Shown: piece after piece, positions 36,088-44,716 of the stretch
Position numbering within the stretch: position 1 is the stretch's first letter
How the letters are laid out: the number at the start of each line of letters is the position of its first letter
NCBI RefSeq assembly: GCF_024808875.1
Contig: NZ_JANUCT010000003.1
Span: 62,001 to 126,000, forward strand
DNA length: 64,000 bases
Direction: 5' to 3'
Source: Methylohalomonas lacus
GTDB lineage: Bacteria; Pseudomonadota; Gammaproteobacteria; Methylohalomonadales; Methylohalomonadaceae
Program-made: the position numbers and the translations under genes
Notes under the pieces: model-generated
The model's database searches: none
What the model saw: only the letters and a program-made list of their open reading frames with translations
What the model was told of the DNA's origin: nothing

Positions 36088-36243
36088 GGTCTAGGCTGGA
36101 ATCCGGTTATTGTTCTTTAGTCTCAGTCTAACGCCGACCCGTCGTGCATCACAATGCAGCGGGATTGCGGCAGGCCGCGATGGAAAGGTTGATTCGAACA
36201 TGGTCTATATCAACCACCCGACTGATTGGTTATACTCGCGATC

Positions 36244-37752
36244 ATGATATCCCTGCGCCCGAAATCCCTGAAAAATCTTCTTTTTATTCATGAAGTTGCC
36301 TTTTTGATCCTGGTGCTGGTCACGGGCCTGATCGGTGGCCTGTCGGCCTACTTCTGGCAACAGACGTCATCCGAGTCCGTGCGCCTCAACAACCTTGCCG
36401 CACTGAACGAACAGGTACGCAGTGACCTGTTTCGCCAGATTCAGACCATGATTCGTGCGCGTTTGCTCGAGGAGCAACAGGCCGTCAAGCGTTACGCCGA
36501 CTATTCGCGCCGCATCGATGACATGTTCAATCAAATGCACGCACTCACGGAAGTCGAGCGCGAACGTGGTGCGATCGACGACCTGCGTGACAGTTACCGG
36601 GTGCTGCAAAAGGACATGAACAATATATTTCGCGATCCGTACATGACCCAGGCGGCCGGCATCAACATGATCGATCCGCGTTTCGCCGAGCAGATGGTCG
36701 GCCAGTATGAACAGGAATACAAGGCTTTCAAGCAACTGCTCGATCAGCTGCAGGCGGAGAACGATGCCACGGTGGACCGCTGGACGCAGCTGGCGCGCAT
36801 CTTCATCCCGGTGGCCCTGATACTGGTGATTGCCTTGCTGTTTTACACCCGCTACAGCCTGAAACACGGTTTCCGTGTACCGATGCAGCACATCATGTCC
36901 GGTGCCGATACCATCAGCCACGGCAAGCTCGACCACGAGATTCCCGAGCAGGGCGTGCAGGAAGTCTCCGACCTGGCTCGTGCCATCAACCGCATGGCCC
37001 GCGACCTGGCTGCCAGCCGTGATGCGCTGGTACAAAGCGAGAAACAGGCCGCGCTTGGCGCACTGGTGCCGGTGGTGGCACACAATATCCGTAATCCGCT
37101 GGCCAGCATTCGCGCCACGGCCCAGGTGCTCGATGGCAGCGAAACCGCCGAGGAATTGCACGAAAGCAAGCAGGCCATTATCGACACGATCGACCGGCTC
37201 GGTCGCTGGGTCAGTGCGCTGGTCAGTTACCTGCACCCGCTGGAGCCGCATTATCGCCGCGTTTATATGAGCGAGCTGGTCGCCGGGGCACTGGGGCCAT
37301 TGAAGCCGAAACTGGAGGAAAAGGGACTCGAGCTCGAGCAGTTCGACTGGGACCAGGACCGTGAGCTGTCTGCGGATCCGGACCTGATGGAGCAGGCCAT
37401 CTACAGTCTGCTGTCCAACGCGATCGAGGCATCGCCGGCCGGCGGCAGCTTGACCCTGGGCTTGGAGGCGCTCGACAGCAGCGGCCAGGTCCGGCTGAGA
37501 ATCCGTGACAGTGGTCCGGGCATGCCGTTCTCTCCGCAGCCCGGCAATCTCGCCCCCGGCCCCAGCACCAAGCGTTTCGGCACCGGCCTGGGTATTCCGA
37601 TCGCCTACAAGATTTGCCAGTCTCACGGCTGGGAGTTGCGTTTCAATATCGAGACAGACACCGGTACCGAAGTCACGATTACCGCCAGTACGGCCGTGGT
37701 CAGTGATGCGGACACGAGTGGCGAAGACGATTCACCCACACAGGAAAGCTGA
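36244..37752 (+). CDS. Sensor histidine kinase with variant H-box (NtrC-type partner)
   Basis: The 502-residue kinase has TM1 (about 15-37), a long periplasmic helical sensor (about 40-182) without a recognised domain, TM2 (about 185-202), a HAMP-like linker and HisKA/HATPase domains ending RFGTGLGIPIAYKICQSHGW. The phospho-acceptor motif reads VVAHNIRNPLASIRA, with His280 followed by Asn281. The residue after the histidine is normally Glu or Asp and acts in catalysis. The N-box (LLSNAIEASPAGG) and G-boxes are intact. ATG 36244 is preferred to an in-frame TTG at 36226. The cognate regulator starts 8 bp downstream. Confidence 0.92.
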   Translation: MISLRPKSLKNLLFIHEVAFLILVLVTGLIGGLSAYFWQQTSSESVRLNNLAALNEQVRSDLFRQIQTMIRARLLEEQQAVKRYADYSRRIDDMFNQMHALTEVERERGAIDDLRDSYRVLQKDMNNIFRDPYMTQAAGINMIDPRFAEQMVGQYEQEYKAFKQLLDQLQAENDATVDRWTQLARIFIPVALILVIALLFYTRYSLKHGFRVPMQHIMSGADTISHGKLDHEIPEQGVQEVSDLARAINRMARDLAASRDALVQSEKQAALGALVPVVAHNIRNPLASIRATAQVLDGSETAEELHESKQAIIDTIDRLGRWVSALVSYLHPLEPHYRRVYMSELVAGALGPLKPKLEEKGLELEQFDWDQDRELSADPDLMEQAIYSLLSNAIEASPAGGSLTLGLEALDSSGQVRLRIRDSGPGMPFSPQPGNLAPGPSTKRFGTGLGIPIAYKICQSHGWELRFNIETDTGTEVTITASTAVVSDADTSGEDDSPTQES

Positions 37753-37760
37753 ACAATACC

Positions 37761-39197
37761 ATGGCCGAAAATACCGCCAGCGCGACGAGCAGCGAGGTCC
37801 CGGTACAAAAGACCGATATTCTCATCGTTGAGGATGAAGCCGTGCTGGCCAAGGCGGTATCCAAACGGCTCAACCGCAATGGCTACCAGACCCGCATCGC
37901 TGGCGACCTGAAAAGTGCTTACAGGTACTTCAAGGAGCAGACACCGGACATGATCCTGCTCGACATGCGCCTGCCGGACGGCTCCGGGCTGGATTTCCTT
38001 GCCGACCTGCGCGAACAGCAGCAGTCACAGGTTCCGGTACTGGTGATGTCGGCCTACGGCGAGCTCGAGGACGCGGTTGCAGCGATGAAGCTGGGGGCGG
38101 CCGATTACCTGAAAAAGCCGGTGGATCTCGACGAGCTGGTGCTGAACGTTGAAAAGGTAATGGAAAAGGCCACGCTTAGCCGCAAGCTCGACTACTCGGC
38201 GACGCGCGAGCGCCACGCCAGTGCCGAATCGGTTCAGTTCCTGGGCGAATGCGAGGCGCTCAAGCAGGTTCAGGAGCAAATCCAGCGTATTGCCGAGCTG
38301 ACCCGCCAGCAGACCGATGCACCGCCGCCGACCGTGCTGATCCTGGGCGAGACCGGCACCGGCAAGGATGTGCTTGCGCGGTTGCTGCATGACCACAGCG
38401 CGCGCCAGGAACAGCCCTTCGTACAGGTAGACTGTGCCTCGTTGCCGAAGGACCTGATCGAGGCGGAACTGTTCGGCCACGAAAAGGGCGCTTTTACCAG
38501 TGCCCACAGTGCGCGGACCGGCCTGATCGAGGCGGCCGAGGACGGCGTGCTGTTTCTCGACGAGATCGGCGAAATCCCGCTGGATCTGCAGTCGAAACTG
38601 CTGGCGGTGCTGGAACGCCGGGTGGTCCGGCGTGTCGGCACCACCCAGGAACGGCCGGTAGATGCCTGGTTCATTGCCGCCACCAATCGCGATATCGATC
38701 GGCTCGTCGAGCAGGGTGAATTCCGTTCCGACCTGTACTATCGGCTTAACGTGCTCAGCGTGCGATTGCCACCGCTGCGTGAACGCGGTGACGATATATT
38801 GCTGCTGGCACGCCATTATGCCGATCGCACGGCGAAGCGTTACGGGCTCGGTCAGGTGCAGTTCAGCAAGGATGCCGAGCAGGCGATGCAGGACTACAAC
38901 TGGCCCGGCAATATCCGCGAACTGCGCCATATCATCGAGCGCGCAGTGCTGTTGTCGGCGGGTGGCGAGATCAGCCGTGCCGGCCTCGGTCTCAACGCCA
39001 GCGAGCGACCCCCGGAACCGACTACGGACAGTAGTGAAGCGCTGTCGGCAGATACGACGCTGGAAGAGGCGGAATACAATCTCATCAAGCAGGCGCTGGA
39101 ACGCACCGAAGGCAACGTTTCACAGGCTGCCCGCGAACTCGGCATTACCCGCATGGCCTTGCGCTATCGTATGAAAAAACACGGCTTCGATAGTTGA
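37761..39197 (+). CDS. Sigma54-dependent response regulator with GAFTSA variant
   Basis: The 478-residue protein has three domains: a receiver (phospho-acceptor Asp68 in DMILLDMRLPDGSG), an AAA+ sigma54-activator domain (Walker A GETGTGKD at 196-203, Walker B LFLDEIGE) and a Fis-type helix-turn-helix (GNVSQAARELGITRMALRYR). The loop that contacts sigma54, normally GAFTGA, reads GAFTSA at 243-248. Such regulators remodel the sigma54-RNA polymerase complex after phosphorylation by the partner kinase. The target is unknown; no convincing -24/-12 site was found beside it. Confidence 0.93.
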   Translation: MAENTASATSSEVPVQKTDILIVEDEAVLAKAVSKRLNRNGYQTRIAGDLKSAYRYFKEQTPDMILLDMRLPDGSGLDFLADLREQQQSQVPVLVMSAYGELEDAVAAMKLGAADYLKKPVDLDELVLNVEKVMEKATLSRKLDYSATRERHASAESVQFLGECEALKQVQEQIQRIAELTRQQTDAPPPTVLILGETGTGKDVLARLLHDHSARQEQPFVQVDCASLPKDLIEAELFGHEKGAFTSAHSARTGLIEAAEDGVLFLDEIGEIPLDLQSKLLAVLERRVVRRVGTTQERPVDAWFIAATNRDIDRLVEQGEFRSDLYYRLNVLSVRLPPLRERGDDILLLARHYADRTAKRYGLGQVQFSKDAEQAMQDYNWPGNIRELRHIIERAVLLSAGGEISRAGLGLNASERPPEPTTDSSEALSADTTLEEAEYNLIKQALERTEGNVSQAARELGITRMALRYRMKKHGFDS

Positions 39198-39307
39198 GGC
39201 GCTATACTTCAGGCAAGGCAGAAATATAAAGACAGACCAGCGTGCCGCTGCCTGATTGAGTTTTAAAGGGTCTGCCGGCACGCCTGGCGAGACAGGGGAG
39301 ACAGGCT

Positions 39308-39724
39308 ATGGCGAAAGTCAGCATGCAGACCGAGCTGGATGTGCCGGCGCAACAGGTCTGGGACCTGGTCGGCCGCTTCAATGCGTTGCCGGACTGGCAT
39401 CCGGCTATCGAACACAGTGAACTCGATAACGGCGGCCAGGTACGCAAGCTGAGCCTGGTTGGTGGCGGCACGATCGTCGAGCAGCTCGAACAGGTCAACG
39501 ACAACGAGCACCTGTATACCTATTCGATCCTCGACAGCCCGCTGCCGGTCAGCAATTACACCGCCAGCATCCGCGTGCGCCAGGACGCCAGCGGCAACGG
39601 TACGATCATTGAATGGTCGAGTTCCTTCCAGCCCGCCGGTGCGCCGGAAAACGAGGCGGTAAAGATCATCGAGGACATCTACCAGGCTGGCTTTGACAAC
39701 CTGAAGCGGATTTTCGGTATGTAA
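39308..39724 (+). CDS. SRPBCC family protein (polyketide cyclase/dehydrase-like)
   Basis: The 138-residue protein shows the START/Bet v1-like layout: AKVSMQTELDVPAQQVWDLV as strand and helix, NALPDWHPAIEHSE (the usual W-HP motif), a mid-region with RKLSLVGGGTIVEQLEQVN, GTIIEWSSSFQP and a C-terminal amphipathic helix. The cavity in this fold binds small hydrophobic ligands, but no ligand can be named. It is probably a single gene, and a GC hairpin follows it. Confidence 0.87.
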   Translation: MAKVSMQTELDVPAQQVWDLVGRFNALPDWHPAIEHSELDNGGQVRKLSLVGGGTIVEQLEQVNDNEHLYTYSILDSPLPVSNYTASIRVRQDASGNGTIIEWSSSFQPAGAPENEAVKIIEDIYQAGFDNLKRIFGM

Positions 39725-39725
39725 T

Positions 39726-39747
39726 GGCGCGGCGCAAGCGCCGCGCC
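39726..39747. terminator. GC hairpin between convergent genes
   Basis: GGCGCGGCG at 39726-39734 pairs perfectly with CGCCGCGCC at 39739-39747 around a CAAG tetraloop. It sits directly after the SRPBCC stop and before a second inverted-repeat element. No T-run follows, so it is a likely transcript 3' end stabiliser or terminator rather than a canonical one. Confidence 0.5.
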
Positions 39748-39835
39748 CGTATCTCGTTATTCGTGAAGCGTATCTCGTGGGGCGGGCCGGGCTTGACTGT
39801 CCTGGCGGTCAAGCCTCGTTGAATAACGAGATACG
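39748..39835. repeat. Nested inverted repeat element, copy 1
   Basis: Outer 15-bp arms CGTATCTCGTTATTC (39748-39762) and GAATAACGAGATACG (39821-39835) are perfectly complementary. Inside lies a second stem, GGCTTGAC pairing with GTCAAGCC. The left 33 bases match the element at 58905 with two differences. It fills the space between two convergent genes and ends 3 bases before the ndh stop, a typical site for REP- or MITE-like repeats. Confidence 0.85.
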
Positions 39836-39838
39836 AGA

Positions 39839-41173
39839 TTAATGCAGTTTCATGCGCGGCTTGGCACGGCGCGTCAGCACATTGGCGATGGTGGTCATGA
39901 TCACGCGGGCGGCGCCGTGCAGGGCCAGCTGGTGCATCTTGTACAGTGAGAAATACATCAGCCGCGCCATCAGACCCTCGATCACGACACTGCCTGTCCA
40001 TTTGCGCGTGATGCCGCCCATGAGGTTACCTACCGCGGTGTAACGGCTGAGATTGATCAACGAGCCGTAATCAACATAGGTGTATTTCAGCGGCGGTTCA
40101 TTCTGCAGCCGCCGGCGGATGGTCTTCACCAGGGTGGCGGCCTGCTGGTGCGCGGCCTGGGCGCGCGGCGGAACGAACTCGCCGTCATCCTGCGGGCAGG
40201 CGGCACAATCGCCGATGGCGAAAATATTCTCGTCGCGGGTGGTCTGCAGGGTCCGCTCGACCGCCAGCTGGTTGACACGATTGGTCTCCAGACCATCGAT
40301 TTCGGCAAGGAACTGGGGTGCCTTGATGCCGGCGGCCCAGACCTTGATCTCGGCCGGTATGAAATGGCCGCTCTCGGTATGAAAGCCCTCCGCCGTTGCC
40401 TTGACGATGCGTTCGCTGGTCAGGACATCGACGCCGAGTTTGTGCAGCTGGTTGGTGACCTGGTCGGTCAGCCGTTCCGGCAGCGCCGGCAGGACCCGTT
40501 CGGCGGCCTCGAGTATCGATATCTGGATATCCTCGTCCGGGTTTACGCCGTCAAGGCCAAACGTGGCCAACTGGTGGGTGGCGTCGTGCAGCTCGGCGGC
40601 CAGTTCCACGCCGGTCGCGCCGGCACCGGCGATGGCGATGCCGAGCTGGCCGGGACGCAGATCCGTGGTGCGCGTGTGGGCCTTATAGAAACAGCGCAGC
40701 AGGTGCTGGTGGAAGGCATCGGCCTGATTGCGGCGATCGATGAAATGGCAGTGCTCGCGCACGCCTTCGACGCCGAAATCGTTAGTTTCGCTGCCGACGG
40801 CGAAAACCAGCGTGTCATAGTGGAACTCGCGGCTGGGAATGAAGACGTTGCCATCCTCATCCAGCGTCGGTTCGGTGGAGACGACGCGCCGTTCGCGGTC
40901 CAGATCCCCGACCCGGCCAAGCCGGAAGTAGAAATGATGCCAGTGCGCCTGCGCCAGGTAACTGAGCTCGTCCTCGTAGGAATTCATCGTGCCGGCAGCC
41001 ACCTCGTGCAGCAATGGCTTCCAGAGATGGGTCAGGGCGGCATCGATTAGCGTGATATCGGCCTGCTGCTTGCGGCCCAGCTTGTCGCCCAGCTTGGTGG
41101 CGAGTTCCAAGCCGCCGGCACCGCCGCCGACGATAACGATTTGATGACGTTTGCTGCGTTCCGGGTTGCTCAT
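39839..41173 (-). CDS. ndh: Type II NADH:quinone oxidoreductase (NDH-2)
   Basis: This non-proton-pumping flavoenzyme passes electrons from NADH to quinone at the inner membrane face. The 444-residue protein has two Rossmann motifs: FAD IVIVGGGAGGLELATKLGDK at about 12-31, and the NAD site IAIAGAGATGVELAAELHDA near 180. It also has LIDAALTHLWKPLLHEVAAG, VWAAGIKAPQFL and the family FAD motif IFAIGDCAACPQDD. The C-terminal amphipathic stretch (LMARLMYFSLYKMHQLAL) fits membrane attachment. It is divergent from the DUF1244 gene with a shared, symmetric promoter region. Confidence 0.92.
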   Translation of the reverse strand: MSNPERSKRHQIVIVGGGAGGLELATKLGDKLGRKQQADITLIDAALTHLWKPLLHEVAAGTMNSYEDELSYLAQAHWHHFYFRLGRVGDLDRERRVVSTEPTLDEDGNVFIPSREFHYDTLVFAVGSETNDFGVEGVREHCHFIDRRNQADAFHQHLLRCFYKAHTRTTDLRPGQLGIAIAGAGATGVELAAELHDATHQLATFGLDGVNPDEDIQISILEAAERVLPALPERLTDQVTNQLHKLGVDVLTSERIVKATAEGFHTESGHFIPAEIKVWAAGIKAPQFLAEIDGLETNRVNQLAVERTLQTTRDENIFAIGDCAACPQDDGEFVPPRAQAAHQQAATLVKTIRRRLQNEPPLKYTYVDYGSLINLSRYTAVGNLMGGITRKWTGSVVIEGLMARLMYFSLYKMHQLALHGAARVIMTTIANVLTRRAKPRMKLH

Positions 41174-41194
41174 GCGCGAAGTGCCAACTGGCTG

Positions 41195-41222
41195 TTATTG
41201 CGGAATTTGAACGCGTTATAAT
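41195..41222 (+). promoter_or_regulatory. Candidate promoter for the DUF1244 gene, overlapping the ndh promoter region
   Basis: TATAAT at 41217-41222 is a perfect -10 hexamer within the short palindrome GTTATAATAAC (41215-41225), so the same bases offer a -10-like TTATAA to the divergent ndh gene. The -35 (TTATTG, 16-bp spacer) is poor. The DUF1244 ATG follows 39 bp downstream. Confidence 0.5.
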
Positions 41223-41261
41223 AACGGAATAAGGCACTGAAACAAACGACAGGTGTGAATA

Positions 41262-41519
41262 ATGGACGAAAAGACACAAACCGAGCTGGAAGCTGCGGCG
41301 TTCCGCCAGCTGGTCAGCCACCTGCGCGAGCACACCGAGGTCCAGAACATCGACCTGATGAACCTGGCGGGTTTCTGCCGCAACTGCCTGTCCAAGTGGT
41401 ACCGGGCGGCAGCCGAGGAACGCGGTCTCGAGATGGACTATGAGCAGGCGCGCGAGATCATCTACGGTATGCCCTACAGCGAATGGAAGGCGAAATACCA
41501 GAAAGATGACAGTAAATGA
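41262..41519 (+). CDS. DUF1244 family protein
   Basis: This 85-residue protein matches the DUF1244 family along its length, with FRQLVSHLREHTEVQNIDLM, NLAGFCRNCLSKWYRAAAEE (paired cysteines CxxC), YEQAREIIYGMPYSEWKAKY and a polar tail. The family is common in proteobacteria and has a small helical fold; the role is not established. The CRNC motif could bind metal or be redox-active (inference). It is convergent with the TraB/GumN gene 13 bp away. Confidence 0.9.
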   Translation: MDEKTQTELEAAAFRQLVSHLREHTEVQNIDLMNLAGFCRNCLSKWYRAAAEERGLEMDYEQAREIIYGMPYSEWKAKYQKDDSK

Positions 41520-41532
41520 TCGCTGGCCGGCT

Positions 41533-42507
41533 CTAATTGACCGGTTCGACGCTGTAGCCGGCAGCCTCAATCAGCGCCAGCAGGCCGTCTTCCTCCGGTA
41601 GATGTAACGCGCCCAGGGCGATGAAATTGCCGCCCGGCGCCAGGTGCGGTTGCAGGCGCTCGAACATGCGCCGGTTACGATCATAGACCATGGTCTGCAT
41701 AAAGCGCTCGAAGACCGCCTCGTCGTAATGCGGCTGCTTGTTGAAGGCGACCATGCCGGCCAGATCGTCCGCCAGGTAGTGATCAACCAGGGTCTTGCTT
41801 TCCCGAACAATGCGCGTGTGGTTACAGATCGTATCCTTCAGGATCACCATCTGATCGTCCATGGGCAGTGACGCCAGCGTGTCGATCAATTCCGCCATCT
41901 TTTCCAGTCCGTGGATCGGCTTGTCCATGCGCATGGCGGTTTCATGGATGCGCTGGTCCAGGGTCGGCCCGGAAACCGGTTGCGGTCGGCCAATCTGGCT
42001 GAATGCGGCCCAGGGCTTCAGGTCAGCGACCCGTTCGGTCGGCAGGCCGTAATCGCTGGCAATACGCCTCAGCCGCCGATAGAGGGGGGCAGGCAGCCGT
42101 TCATCGAGGCCGGTACCGTCATCCGCGTACATGGCATTCAGGTAGCGGCGATTGGCAGCCGGGTCGGGCACGACCTCGATCAGCAGGCGATCGCTTCGTG
42201 CCAGTCGCAATCGCTGTGCCGGTGACAGCTGGGCAACCCGGCGGTCCTGGGAATGCACGGTACCGAGGATGTAGCTGGGCTTGTCGCCGCCGTCAATACG
42301 CCAGAATACGCTGTCACTGTAAGGGACATTACTGGCTTCGACGCTGCCACTGGCAGTCGTCGTGAATGGCGCGCAGATGTGCTCGATTTCCCCGCCAGCC
42401 CCTTTGCCATTATGATGTTTATCAGCGTGACTTGGCGTAACGATCGAGCTGCAGATAAGCAGACACAGGCCGCGCGTCAGACTGGATATTGCGGTGCGAT
42501 TACGCAT
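41533..42507 (-). CDS. TraB/GumN family protein, exported
   Basis: From ATG 42507 the protein has 324 residues with a signal peptide (residues 1-28, ending TPSHA). Family hallmarks are SYILGTVHSQDRRV near residue 79 (GTxH) and NFIALGALHLPEEDGLLALI near the C-terminus (GxxHL), which together hold the putative metal/catalytic residues of the TIKI/TraB fold. Members are suspected metalloproteases or erythromycin esterase-like enzymes; the substrate is unknown. The frame is open further upstream to 42630, but those residues do not resemble an exported protein. Confidence 0.88.
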   Translation of the reverse strand: MRNRTAISSLTRGLCLLICSSIVTPSHADKHHNGKGAGGEIEHICAPFTTTASGSVEASNVPYSDSVFWRIDGGDKPSYILGTVHSQDRRVAQLSPAQRLRLARSDRLLIEVVPDPAANRRYLNAMYADDGTGLDERLPAPLYRRLRRIASDYGLPTERVADLKPWAAFSQIGRPQPVSGPTLDQRIHETAMRMDKPIHGLEKMAELIDTLASLPMDDQMVILKDTICNHTRIVRESKTLVDHYLADDLAGMVAFNKQPHYDEAVFERFMQTMVYDRNRRMFERLQPHLAPGGNFIALGALHLPEEDGLLALIEAAGYSVEPVN

Positions 42508-42657
42508 ATTTTTACCAGACTCTGAGAAATAAAAATAATTCACAGCTCGCGGGTGCAAAACAGCGCCATGCCATAACGGCCATTGGCGTATGCACGCGGC
42601 GCTGCTTGTACTGAAGGGAACATGCTCCATCCTGCCACTTACCGATAGGGATTCAAT

Positions 42658-43191
42658 ATGTTCAGGTTAATTTCAGTCTCGTTGGTTAGCGTTGTCATGA
42701 CCATGGCGCCGGTTTACGCCGATGCGCAGGAGTCGGCGGAATTGCTGCACGGCAAGGTCCATCTGGAAACCTGCATGGCAGCGGCGCTGGCCGAGCGTGC
42801 CGGTCGGGTCATCAAGGTGGAGATGAAACGCGAGGCCGGCGGACCGGTATATGAATTCGATATCCGCGACAATAATGCCCGGGACTGGGATATCGAGTGC
42901 GATGCCGACAGCGGCGAGATCATCGAGATCGAACAGGAAGTCACGACGCCGCGGCATCCGTTGTTCCAGGAAGTCGCCACGGTGTCGGAACAAAGCGCCC
43001 GGGAGATTGCGCGCCAGGCGTATCCCGGTGTCATCGTTGAAACCGAGTATGAAATCGAAAGCGATGGCCGCGCCGTCTATGAATTCGATATCCGCCAGGA
43101 TGACGGTACGGAAATGAAAGTGGAGATCGATGCGGCTACCGGTGAGGTTCATGAAGCCAATCGCGAATACTGGCAGATTGGCTATGAATAG
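42658..43191 (+). CDS. PepSY domain protein, exported
   Basis: The 177-residue protein has a signal peptide (ends VYADAQES) and two PepSY-like repeats, each ending in a YEFDIR segment (about residues 62-67 and 141-146). The first is GRVIKVEMKREAGGPVYEFD, the second GVIVETEYEIESDGRAVYEF. PepSY domains often inhibit proteases or sit in metal/redox-linked envelope proteins. It directly precedes a heavy-metal-type RND efflux operon; a PepSY gene at that position suggests a shared metal-linked function (inference). Confidence 0.88.
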   Translation: MFRLISVSLVSVVMTMAPVYADAQESAELLHGKVHLETCMAAALAERAGRVIKVEMKREAGGPVYEFDIRDNNARDWDIECDADSGEIIEIEQEVTTPRHPLFQEVATVSEQSAREIARQAYPGVIVETEYEIESDGRAVYEFDIRQDDGTEMKVEIDAATGEVHEANREYWQIGYE

Positions 43192-43225
43192 TTTATTGCC
43201 GTTGGGTTCGGCTGTGCCCTAAGCC

Positions 43226-44716
43226 ATGTTGGTACGACACCAAGCCGCGGTCTGTCCGCCCGTTCGCCTGGCCGTGCTGTTATTGCTGCTGCTACTGGTG
43301 GCCGGTTGCGCACTGCAGAGTTACGAGCCGCAGCCATTACAGGTGCGTCAGACCTACAGCGAACTGGCCGACCGCAGCCTAGATGCACCGGCGTTGCGCA
43401 AGTTCATGCGCGCACATGGCAGGCCGGCGGATGATGGCCAGTCACTGGTCTGGGATGAACAGGCACTGGTACTGGCAGCGCTGTACCTGAATCCCGATAT
43501 GCAGGTGGCATTGGCCGAATGGCGCCTGCAGCAGGCCGGCGAGGTCACCGCCGCCCAGCGTATCAACCCCAATCTGAATGTGCCGCTGGAATGGCATACC
43601 GATACGGGTGATGGCCAGTCGCCATGGATGATCGGTCTGGTGTTTGACCTGGTGTTTGAACGCCGCGGCAAGCGCGCCGCACGAATCGAACGCGCCGAAT
43701 TACAAAGCGCAGCGGCGCGCATCGCCGTCGATGAAGTCGCCTGGCAGGTACGTGGTCAGGTGCGTCAGGCACTGGCGTCGCTGGCCGTTGCGCGTGCCGG
43801 CAGCGAGTCGTTACAGCGGCGTATCGAGGTGGTCGAGGCCACACAGCAGCTGCTTGGCCGGCGTCAGGAACTCGGTCAGATGGCCGCGTTTGAACTGAAC
43901 CGGAACCGGCTCGAATTGCAGCGCCTGCGGCTCGGCCTGAGTGAACAGCGTCGCCAGGTGGTGGCCGCACGCAACCGGCTGGCCGCGGCAATCGGGATCA
44001 CCCCCGACAAGCTGGCGACGATCGATATTGAATTACCGGATGCCGCGGCATTACCGGCCGCCGAGTCGGTGCCGGTGGCGGATGTCCAGGGCCTGGCACT
44101 GCGCGAGCGTTACGACATCCGCATGGCCCTGCTCGAATATGCCGCCCAGGAAGCGGCGTTGCGGTTGCAGATAGAAAAGCAGTATCCGGACATCAACCTG
44201 TCGCCGGGCTTTGTCTTCGACCAGAGCGATAATGTCTGGGAACTCGGCTCGGCCTGGGTGTTGCCACTGTTTCACAATCACCAGGGCGAAATCGCTGAAG
44301 CCATGGCCCGGCGGCGCTTGCTGCAGGCCCGCTTTATCGACCTGCAGGCCGGCGTCATCGCGCGTGTGGCTAATGCCCGCAGCGAGTATCTCGGGCGCCG
44401 GCAGACCAACCGCGAGGCACAGGAACTCAAGGCCGAGGCAGATCGGCACGCCGAGCAGATGCGCCGGCAGTTCGAGGCCGGCTATGCCGACCGCCTGCAG
44501 TTTCTGCGCGCCCGTCAGGTGGCCGCCGAGGCGGATCAGGCGCTGGTCGACAGCCGCGCCGCGTTACTCAGCGCCCATGCCGCACTGGAACAGACGCTGC
44601 AACATGAACTGAACGCGTCCAATCGGACTGCTGCCGTGGTTGCCGATCTGGTTGATAAAGACAACGCCGCCATTGCCGCCGGAGCGGCCGGCACTGAAGG
44701 GGAGACGAATCCATGA
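43226..44716 (+). CDS. Outer membrane efflux lipoprotein (TolC/CusC-like)
   Basis: The 496-residue protein has a lipoprotein signal (LLLLLLVAGCALQ, lipobox Cys near residue 29). Two OEP repeats of long helices follow, e.g. QVALAEWRLQQAGEVTAAQR and AAQEAALRLQIEKQYPDINL with the family SPGF motif. It forms the trimeric outer-membrane exit duct. Its stop overlaps the ATG of the adaptor gene by 4 bases. The first gene of a three-gene efflux operon. Confidence 0.92.
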   Translation: MLVRHQAAVCPPVRLAVLLLLLLLVAGCALQSYEPQPLQVRQTYSELADRSLDAPALRKFMRAHGRPADDGQSLVWDEQALVLAALYLNPDMQVALAEWRLQQAGEVTAAQRINPNLNVPLEWHTDTGDGQSPWMIGLVFDLVFERRGKRAARIERAELQSAAARIAVDEVAWQVRGQVRQALASLAVARAGSESLQRRIEVVEATQQLLGRRQELGQMAAFELNRNRLELQRLRLGLSEQRRQVVAARNRLAAAIGITPDKLATIDIELPDAAALPAAESVPVADVQGLALRERYDIRMALLEYAAQEAALRLQIEKQYPDINLSPGFVFDQSDNVWELGSAWVLPLFHNHQGEIAEAMARRRLLQARFIDLQAGVIARVANARSEYLGRRQTNREAQELKAEADRHAEQMRRQFEAGYADRLQFLRARQVAAEADQALVDSRAALLSAHAALEQTLQHELNASNRTAAVVADLVDKDNAAIAAGAAGTEGETNP

